DNA of 64,000 bases, taken from the NCBI GenBank assembly GCA_963719525.1, contig CAVRCG010000004.1, forward strand, positions 186,001 to 250,000, given 5' to 3'. Origin of the DNA: Bernardetia sp963719525 (GTDB lineage Bacteria; Bacteroidota; Bacteroidia; Cytophagales; Bernardetiaceae). Under the pieces are notes generated by a model. That model was not told the origin of the DNA, did not search any database, and saw only the letters and a list, made by a program, of their open reading frames with translations. Below, one piece after another: positions 58,055 to 64,000 of this stretch. Numbering within the stretch: the stretch's first letter is position 1; the number at the start of each line of letters is the position of its first letter. The position numbers and the translations under genes were made by a program.

Positions 58055-59062
58055 ATGAGTTCTAATTTACCTTCTACAAAAGAAAGGAAAAAGCTAAAAT
58101 CGGATTTGAAAGTCTATAGGGGTTATGCAAGCGACAAATTATTGGTGGTATTTGGACACGTTTTCGAAAAATCGCCTGTTCCGTTGAGTGAGAAAAAGAA
58201 ATTCAAACATGCTTATTCTGTTCTTCGCACTTTTAGAAGAAAAACCATTTCTGATGCCGATGTTTATCTTCACTTTAACAACAAAAAGATACATACTAAA
58301 ACGCTCAAAGATGGATATTTTCGTTTTTCCATTCCTCTTCATACTAACTTTCAAAATGATTCGGAAAGTGGTTGGAATAAGATAGATGTAGAACTAAATC
58401 ACAAAGGAAAATCTGTAGTAAAGACGGCTGAAATCTTACGTCCTTACGACGGACAGCTTGCCTTTATTTCTGATATTGATGATACCTTTCTTATCTCTCA
58501 TACTAATAATTTATTCAAAAAACTGTATGTTTTGTTGTGGAGAAATGTAAATGATAGAAAATCGTTTGAAGATGTAACGGCTCATTATCAGCAGCTTAGC
58601 AAAGCAGGAAAAGACGAAGGAGAAACAAATGCTTTTTTTTATGTTTCTAGTAGCGAATGGAATTTGTATAGTTTTATTGAGCGTTTTACCAAAATACACA
58701 ATCTTCCAAAAGCAGTCATTAAGCTAAAAAGTATCAAAACCAGTCTTTCCGATTTTCTTTTTACAGGACGAGGAAGCCACGACCACAAATTCCAAAAAAT
58801 AAAAGAGATTATAGAATTTTATCCACATCTTTGTTTTGTTCTTTTGGGAGATGATTCGCAAGCCGACCCAACTATTTACGAACAGATTTGCAAGACTTTT
58901 CCTCAAAATGTAAAAGCAATTTATATTCGACAGACTAAAAGCAATCAAAATTCTTCTACTCAAAAAATTCTTCAAAATATAGAAAGCCTTAATGTAAAGA
59001 CGTGTTATTTTCGTAAAAGTGAAGAGGCAATACTGCATTCTAAAGAGATTGGGATTGTGTGA
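58055..59062 (+). CDS. App1-like phosphatase (DUF2183)
   Basis: 335 residues. The HAD-like catalytic motif FISDIDDTFLISHTNN (DxDxT) is preceded by a beta-rich domain (YRGYASDKLLVVFGHVFE...FRRKTISDADVYLHFNNKK) and followed by FYVSSSEWNLYSFIERF, a KLKSIKTSLSDFLFTGRGSHDHKFQKI Lys motif and FVLLGDDSQADPTIYEQI (GDDSxxD). This is the App1/DUF2183 phosphatidate phosphatase family. Cytosolic; substrate probably phosphatidate. It stands divergent to the lipid kinase, and the two may work on the same lipid pool. Confidence 0.88.
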   Translation: MSSNLPSTKERKKLKSDLKVYRGYASDKLLVVFGHVFEKSPVPLSEKKKFKHAYSVLRTFRRKTISDADVYLHFNNKKIHTKTLKDGYFRFSIPLHTNFQNDSESGWNKIDVELNHKGKSVVKTAEILRPYDGQLAFISDIDDTFLISHTNNLFKKLYVLLWRNVNDRKSFEDVTAHYQQLSKAGKDEGETNAFFYVSSSEWNLYSFIERFTKIHNLPKAVIKLKSIKTSLSDFLFTGRGSHDHKFQKIKEIIEFYPHLCFVLLGDDSQADPTIYEQICKTFPQNVKAIYIRQTKSNQNSSTQKILQNIESLNVKTCYFRKSEEAILHSKEIGIV

Positions 59063-59103
59063 AACCAACTCTAAGGATTTTTGAAAGCTTTTAGAGATTT
59101 GTT

Positions 59104-59826
59104 TTAATCCCCAAATGAAAGTTTTGGAGATTCTTCATAATCAAGAGCCTTATTTTTCATTGATGGATTCAAGAAAATAAGTGTATCATCTTCTTCATGA
59201 TTTTTTACAAAATTAGGAATAATAGAAAATCCTAATTTTTGATAATAACCTAAAAGTGTGTAATGTGCTTTTTCGTAATCTGTTTCAAGATTATCATATT
59301 CCATTTTTTGTTGCCATTCGTTTCTACGCTTTTTTTCTTTTATTCCTGCTTCTAGCTGTAAAGGAAAAACTTTAACAACAAAAAGACCTACCGAAAAACG
59401 ATGATATAAATCTTGTATCATCAATTTGCCAAACCCTAAACCTCTATAAGTTGGTAAAATTTCCATACGCTCAATAATTCCTAAATCCAAACTTTCTAAA
59501 CCGAAATAATGGTCGTTTAATTCTTCTACAAAATCATAATGTTCCTCTTCATAAATACTTCCGTAATTCCCAATTAAATCACGTTCGATATCCATTATCT
59601 CCATAATAGAAATACCGTTATTAAGTGCAGCTCCTCCATGTATAATTCTAAATTTTACTTTTCCTGCTAGTTCTATTTTGTCTTTGCTTTCATCGTAGAG
59701 AAAGGAATGATAAGCCTTTATCTCTATTTCAAATGTAGTAACATAACGATAAAGTTCGTCTGTTGGGTCTTCATTATTAAAAGTATAATGAAATGATGGT
59801 AAAATTGTTTCCTCTGGTAAATTCAT
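59104..59826 (-). CDS. GNAT family acetyltransferase
   Basis: 240 residues. The central acetyl-CoA segment ILPTYRGLGFGKLMIQDLYHRF carries the R/Q-x-x-G-x-G/A pattern, and a later strand VGLFVVKVFPLQLE and GYYQKLGFSIIPNFV complete the GNAT fold. An N-terminal ~90 residues form an extra region. Substrate unknown. A weak inverted repeat (CTCTAAGG...TTTTAGAG) just after both convergent genes at 59070-59095 may terminate transcription. Confidence 0.8.
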   Translation of the reverse strand: MNLPEETILPSFHYTFNNEDPTDELYRYVTTFEIEIKAYHSFLYDESKDKIELAGKVKFRIIHGGAALNNGISIMEIMDIERDLIGNYGSIYEEEHYDFVEELNDHYFGLESLDLGIIERMEILPTYRGLGFGKLMIQDLYHRFSVGLFVVKVFPLQLEAGIKEKKRRNEWQQKMEYDNLETDYEKAHYTLLGYYQKLGFSIIPNFVKNHEEDDTLIFLNPSMKNKALDYEESPKLSFGD

Positions 59827-59938
59827 AATAAATTAAAGCTAATAAAGTTAGAAATGAACTAATATTTTTAGATTTTGATTGTAGTAATTGACAAGTGACA
59901 AGTTAAATATATTTATTCATTAAAAAACAAATTTTATT

Positions 59939-60070
59939 ATGGCAAAAACTATTAAAATTCCTGGACATGATAGGTCTAAACCTTCTACACCTTCAAAAAG
60001 TCCGAATTATCCAAAGCCTGGAGCAAAGACAGTTCCAGTAAAACCTCATCCACGAAAAAAACCGTCTTGA
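59939..60070 (+). CDS. Very small Pro/Lys-rich basic protein (43 aa)
   Basis: An ATG at 59939 gives MAKTIKIPGHDRSKPSTPSK and then SPNYPKPGAKTVPVKPHPRKKPS. No helix-forming core, strongly basic (pI high) and proline-rich, so likely unfolded or nucleic-acid-bound. A perfect terminator begins five bases after the stop, which supports a real transcription unit. It is divergent from the GNAT gene and convergent with the restriction locus. No family recognised. Confidence 0.5.
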   Translation: MAKTIKIPGHDRSKPSTPSKSPNYPKPGAKTVPVKPHPRKKPS

Positions 60071-60074
60071 TTTT

Positions 60075-60108
60075 AAACTCTAAGGGTTTTTGAAGACCCT
60101 TAGAGTTT
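60075..60108. terminator. Bidirectional terminator
   Basis: AAACTCTAAGGGT (60075-60087) and ACCCTTAGAGTTT (60096-60108) form a perfect 13-bp stem with T-runs on each side, between the small gene and the end of the hsdS region. Confidence 0.88.
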
Positions 60109-60114
60109 TTTGTT

Positions 60115-61630
60115 TTATTCCTCCAAATGAGAAAGCTGGATTTCTATCCACCTCAAAGCCTTTTCTTCGTCTTGTTCGATAGCCATTTCTACAGCTTTTT
60201 TGGCTGACTCTAATAACTGCTCACTTTTTTGTTTTAATGAAAAACTCTTTTCTACTAAGTTGGCTATTTTCATTTGAATTTGATAATCAATGATTGGAAT
60301 AGCGAATTCTCCTACTTCTTGCAGATTGAGATTGGTTTGTACGCCTTGACGAGAATATTTTGAGATAAATTCGTTTCCTAAAAATGAGTTAAAAAATACA
60401 ACTAAATAATTCCTTAACATTTTAGTTTCGTCAAATCTTAAAATTGCAATAGCTTGATTTATATTTGCTTGAAATTTATGTTTGAAAATTGCAGCTCTTC
60501 CGACTGTTCCAGCAATGAGAAAAAAGAACATCGTTCTCTTTTAGTTTAGTCCGTTTTAAAACTCCGTTATGAACTTCTTTTTTTATGTAATTAAAATTTG
60601 AAACACTTACTTCGCCATTTTGCAAATCTACAGTTCTTACAAAAGGAACTCCTCCTTCTCCTTCGTTTAAATAAGCATTTCCTCCTGCCTTTGGAGTTGT
60701 GCCACTAGAAATAGGGTGATTTGTCAAATCTGATAATGTAATTCTTTCAAATTTATCAAAACAGTTTTCAATCTCATCATATTTCGGTTGATAATATTCA
60801 GCATCTAGCCTACCCGAAGAAAGAAAACTATCTTTGAATGATTTTACATTAATTCCTTCTTTACTTGGTTCAAAATCTTTTAAACCTATTTCTTGTAATA
60901 ATAGATTTTCGGCTTGTAAATACAGCCCTTTAGAATTTAGTAGTTCATTTTCAGATTCTTCAATTAAATAGTCAACTTTTTCAATAAATGCTTTTGAAAA
61001 TATTGGAACATACAAAGATTTAACAGCCATTTTATCAATTGTTAGAGGAACAGTTCCATTTACCTTCCTTTTGATAATCTTTTGACCAAAATTTGTGTTT
61101 AAGTACGCCCATAAAAACTTTTCAGATATGTTCTCTTTCTTATTCAACCTTAACATAAATAAATTCATACCAAGAGAAACGGGTTTGTTCAAATTTGGCA
61201 TTACGTACACACGACCAGGACTTCCAATTTTATTTATAAGAACCTCTCCACCATAGATTTTTGATTTTTCTAAAAAGTCATAAGAATGTTTGTTAACATA
61301 TTTTACATCCTTTACAAAATCTGATTTTTCTAAATCGGTACTCCTGACCATATAAGCGTAATCTACCTCATCTAATAAAGTAAAATTTTTTGCTATTGAA
61401 GCATAACTTCCGTTAGCACTAAAATCACTTAAAGTTTTTGTTATTTTACCAATAGTCGTATTTGGTACTCCTTTTATCGTTTTATAAGCATCCAAAAATT
61501 TCTTTAAGAAAAATTCGCTATCAATACGAAACTTTTCATTGTCTAAAAAAACCTCCGATAACTTTAAAATATTAACTTCCAGCCCTTCCAACAATTCGTT
61601 GTACTTTTCTACATTGAAAGGGCTTAATTC
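60115..61630 (-). CDS. hsdS: HsdS-like specificity domain, frameshifted, probably fused to the methylase
   Basis: Two frames joined near 60515-60525: one from ~61630 to 60525 and one from there to 60115. They read as two target-recognition regions with conserved helices. The first ends FSKAFIEKVDYLIEESENELLNSKGLYLQAENLLLQEIGL; the second ends IANLVEKSFSLKQKSEQLLESAKKAVEMAIEQ. The join restores KENDVLFSIAGTVGRAAIF, a classic HsdS turn. The specificity frame is open upstream to the methylase end (ELSPFNVEKYNELLEGLE), and its first in-frame ATG is ~80 residues in. This suggests it is translated as part of the methylase, with a one-base error at 61625-61630. It recognises a two-part DNA site. Confidence 0.8.
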
Positions 61631-63722
61631 TTTCCCACAAAAGAGAGTTTTTCTTTTTTGGCAAATTCTATAAATGCTTCTGCTATTCCGTCTTTTGTAA
61701 TTCCATCGTGATTGAAAAGGTCATGTTTTACAATCAAATGATTATGATTATCTAATAAAAATTCCTCTGTATCTTGTGGGAGTTTGTCGTAATGGTCTAT
61801 TGGGTTAGCTACATTATCTTCATCAAGATTTTTGTTTTATTGTTTTTGCATTTGGATAGTCTTTTTTCTTGACATATATTTTATCTCCACTATTGTCTTT
61901 ACTTGGTTCTTGCATCGTAGCAAAGAAAATCGGATAATCGTCTTTTTTAGGACAAAGTTGGTCGTGCCATTTTTGAACAAACAAAACAGAAGTTTTTGTT
62001 CCTGTGTGTGGCTTAAAAACATTTCCATGCAAGCCAACAACAGCCAAAATACGGCATTTTTCAGCGATATAATCTCGTATATCTTTATCAGAACTATTAT
62101 TAAAACGACCTTGAGGCAATACGACAGCCATACGCCCTCCATCTTTCAAAAAGTCAAGATTGCGTTCAATAAACAAAATATCTCTCCCTACTTTTGATTG
62201 TTCTTTTCCATCTGATTTTTTACCAAAATCATATTTTCCTAAAATACGTTGTTCTTTTATATCTCCTGCAAAAGGAGGATTTGCCATCAAAACATCAAAT
62301 TCAAATGTTTTATTTACATAACTGCTATTATCAGTAGTTTCACTTTTTATGATACGGTGTTTTTTTAGATTTTTCCAACCTTTTGCATACGTATCTCTCC
62401 ATTTTTCATCGTCTTTATAATTATTTGTCCATCTTTCGTAATCCAATGTATTGAGGTGCAAAACGTTTGTTTCTCCATCTCCTGCAATTAGGTTTAATGT
62501 TCTGCCTACTCTGACAGCTTTTTCATCAAAATCTACTGCAAAAACTTTGTCTTGTACGTATTTGCTATACCTACCTTTTTTCTTTTTAGAAGAAAACAAA
62601 TGGCTCATTTTCTTTCCTTCATCTTCCAAAATCTGTTTCCAAACGTGAAAAATACCGTGAACAGGAAAACCACAACTTCCGGCTGCTGTATCAATTAGGG
62701 TTTCTTGTTCTTGTGGATTGAGCATTTTTACACACATATCAATTACATAACGAGGTGTAAAATACTGTCCTTTTTCTCCTTTACTACTTTTATTCATGAA
62801 ATATTCAAAGGCTTCGTCAACCACATCCAAGTTGGAATTGAATAGTTTGACACGTTCCAAGGACGACACGCAAACCGCAAGTGAGAAGACGAAAGATTGA
62901 TTTTTGCGCTTTCGGCAAATACATTACCCATTTGTCTTTGGCTTTTTCAAAAATCTCTTGATTGTTTCTTTTAACTCGGTTTCAGTTTCACCATAGTTCC
63001 TGAATTCAAGAGGTCTGTTTGTTCACGTGCCGCTTTCAACTTGGTCGTAGAGTTTGGAGAAAATCAGCTGAAAGATTTCTTCAAAAACATCAACTCCCGC
63101 ATTCGCCAGAACTTCGTCCTCCATTTCCTTAATCAAATCTTTTAATGATTTTCTTTCAGCAACTAATTTATCATTTTTGATAAGGTGGTTTCTTTGTCCA
63201 TTTTTCACTTAAAAGTTCTTTTAAAGTTTGGTTACTATTCGGAATGTTTGGAATATCTTTAAAATAATTTGGGTCTCTTCTATTGTAATAAGAAATAGAT
63301 TCTCCATTTGTCCAAACTCCTATTGGTGCACCAGTTCCATGACAATACGATTTTAATTGTTCTTTTCCATCTTGCAATCTTGGTTTCGTTGAAACCAAAA
63401 TATAAACAGCAGTTGTATTTTTCTTATCAAAAATAACTATATCAGCTCTTTTTGGTTGAGCCTAAGTTTATGTTATACTCTACTGCCATTCTCTCAAAGT
63501 CGTAACCGTATTTTTGGTTTAAAACCATTAAATATAACTGTCTTACTATTTCTTCTGGCGTAAGTTTCATTTCTCGCTTTCTTACTAGGCATTCAACATA
63601 AGGTGTTTGCTTTCCTCTTACTTCTTTGATTATAATCGAATTTTTAAGACGTTTCAATTTTGGCTAATTTCAAATTGAGTAAGTTTGTAATTAGAATCTT
63701 TGAGAATATCAATAATTTTCAT
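61624..63722 (-). CDS. hsdM: HSDR_N-type nuclease + HsdM methylase chain, multiply frameshifted
   Basis: Start ATG at 63722 (MKIIDILKDSNYKLTQFEIS). Pieces in order: an HSDR_N_2-like domain (KLTPEEIVRQLYLMVLNQKYGYDFERMAVEYNI, RADIVIFDKKNTTAVYILVSTKP, QLKSYCHGTGAPIGVWTNGE); a helical linker (KDLIKEMEDEVLANAGVDVFEEIFQLIFSKLYDQ); then HsdM with motif I DTAAGSCGFPVHG and motif IV MANPPFAGDIKEQ (NPPF). The C-terminal part FIEFAKKEKLSFVG leads to hsdS. Frame changes near 63658, 63465, 63190, 63020-62880 (two) and 61830. The nuclease Glu of ExK is Ser here (VSTK), so cleavage is in doubt. A BcgI-like type IIB or a Type I M-type enzyme is the model. No separate hsdR lies in the window. Confidence 0.78.
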
Positions 63723-64000
63723 AGAATGAGAGTAGAAATAAAATAGAAATCTTGTTAATTAACTTTTAGCAAATCCAATTAGCAAAGTTATTGATTTTTT
63801 AGAAGTAAAAAAGATAAATTTGTATTTAATTCTCACTTTCAAAATCTAACTTTTAAATTTATCAGGTAATCACCGTAAAATAAGCAATCATACTAAGCGA
63901 AGACAAGAGACATTCAAAAGCATTGTCCGTTGAAAATTAGCTTGGAAGAAATCTTTCCACGAGATAAAAGTCCAGTAGACAAAATAAAGCAAAACGGGAG
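63723..64000. other. Right-edge spacer with possible partial coding
   Basis: AT-rich up to ~63860. The last ~120 bases could encode LSEDKRHSKALSVEN and then, in the next frame, LEEIFPRDKSPVDKIKQNG on the plus strand. Too short to assign; another frameshifted gene running off the edge is possible. Confidence 0.25.

Overview
The window reads as chromosome of a low-GC, gliding or surface-living member of the Bacteroidota, most likely a Cytophagales bacterium of the Bernardetia/Flexibacter type. This is inferred from a GldJ lipoprotein, a secreted M43 protease with a C-terminal type IX secretion (T9SS) sorting domain, a SusC/SusD pair, a DUF2723 glycosyltransferase, a DUF2490 porin-like protein, TANNTTTG-type promoter motifs and very AT-rich spacers. 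There is no prophage, plasmid backbone, rRNA operon or CRISPR array. One tRNA, tRNA-Arg(CCG), is present.

Layout. 1-3.4 kb: the start of a frameshifted M43 protease running off the left edge, a cytochrome-b5-like mini-protein, a D-2-hydroxyacid dehydrogenase and a block of palindromic repeats. 3.4-10 kb: a TPR-CHAT protease-like protein (frameshifted) and a 1060-residue DUF2723 membrane glycosyltransferase. 10-19 kb: an Lrp/AsnC regulator, an MpaB/DUF2236-family protein, a protein with three TIR domains, and, tail-to-tail with it, a probable single-chain type IIG restriction-methylation enzyme. 19-32 kb: a T9SS-exported metalloprotease, a SpoIIAA-like protein, a GT2 glycosyltransferase, a frameshifted lepB, a broken TPR/Ser-rich gene, an M48 lipoprotein protease, HTTM-like membrane proteins and gldJ. 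32-40 kb: a membrane/periplasmic/outer-membrane trio, a GH24 lysozyme, a ComM/YifB ATPase, an SDR protein and a lipoprotein. 40-46 kb: the SusD/SusC pair. 46-51 kb: sugar-nucleotide genes (nucleotidyltransferase, WbpP-like epimerase) around a histidine kinase whose last codons lie in a heptamer repeat, then an orphan HigA. 51-53 kb: a two-component system, badly frameshifted. 54-60 kb: tRNA-Arg, LptE-like lipoprotein, sigma-54 activator, lipid kinase, App1-like phosphatase and GNAT acetyltransferase. 60-64 kb: a nuclease-methylase-specificity (HSDR_N / HsdM / HsdS) restriction locus cut by many frameshifts.

Two window-wide patterns stand out. First, at least ten otherwise recognisable genes are interrupted by one-base frame changes, often in short homopolymers. 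This fits either an unpolished long-read assembly or active gene decay, and gene boundaries here should be read with that in mind. Second, the spacers hold several families of short palindromic elements. Two copies of a ~200-bp element have matching terminal inverted repeats and perfect 5-bp target duplications. Several elements share a twin-hairpin design: two near-identical short hairpins with mutually complementary loops.

The best candidates for an unusual system are the three-TIR membrane protein beside its restriction-methylation gene, and the apparently single-chain nuclease-methylase-specificity enzyme at the right end. Both would be anti-phage defence, but that is inference from domain content.
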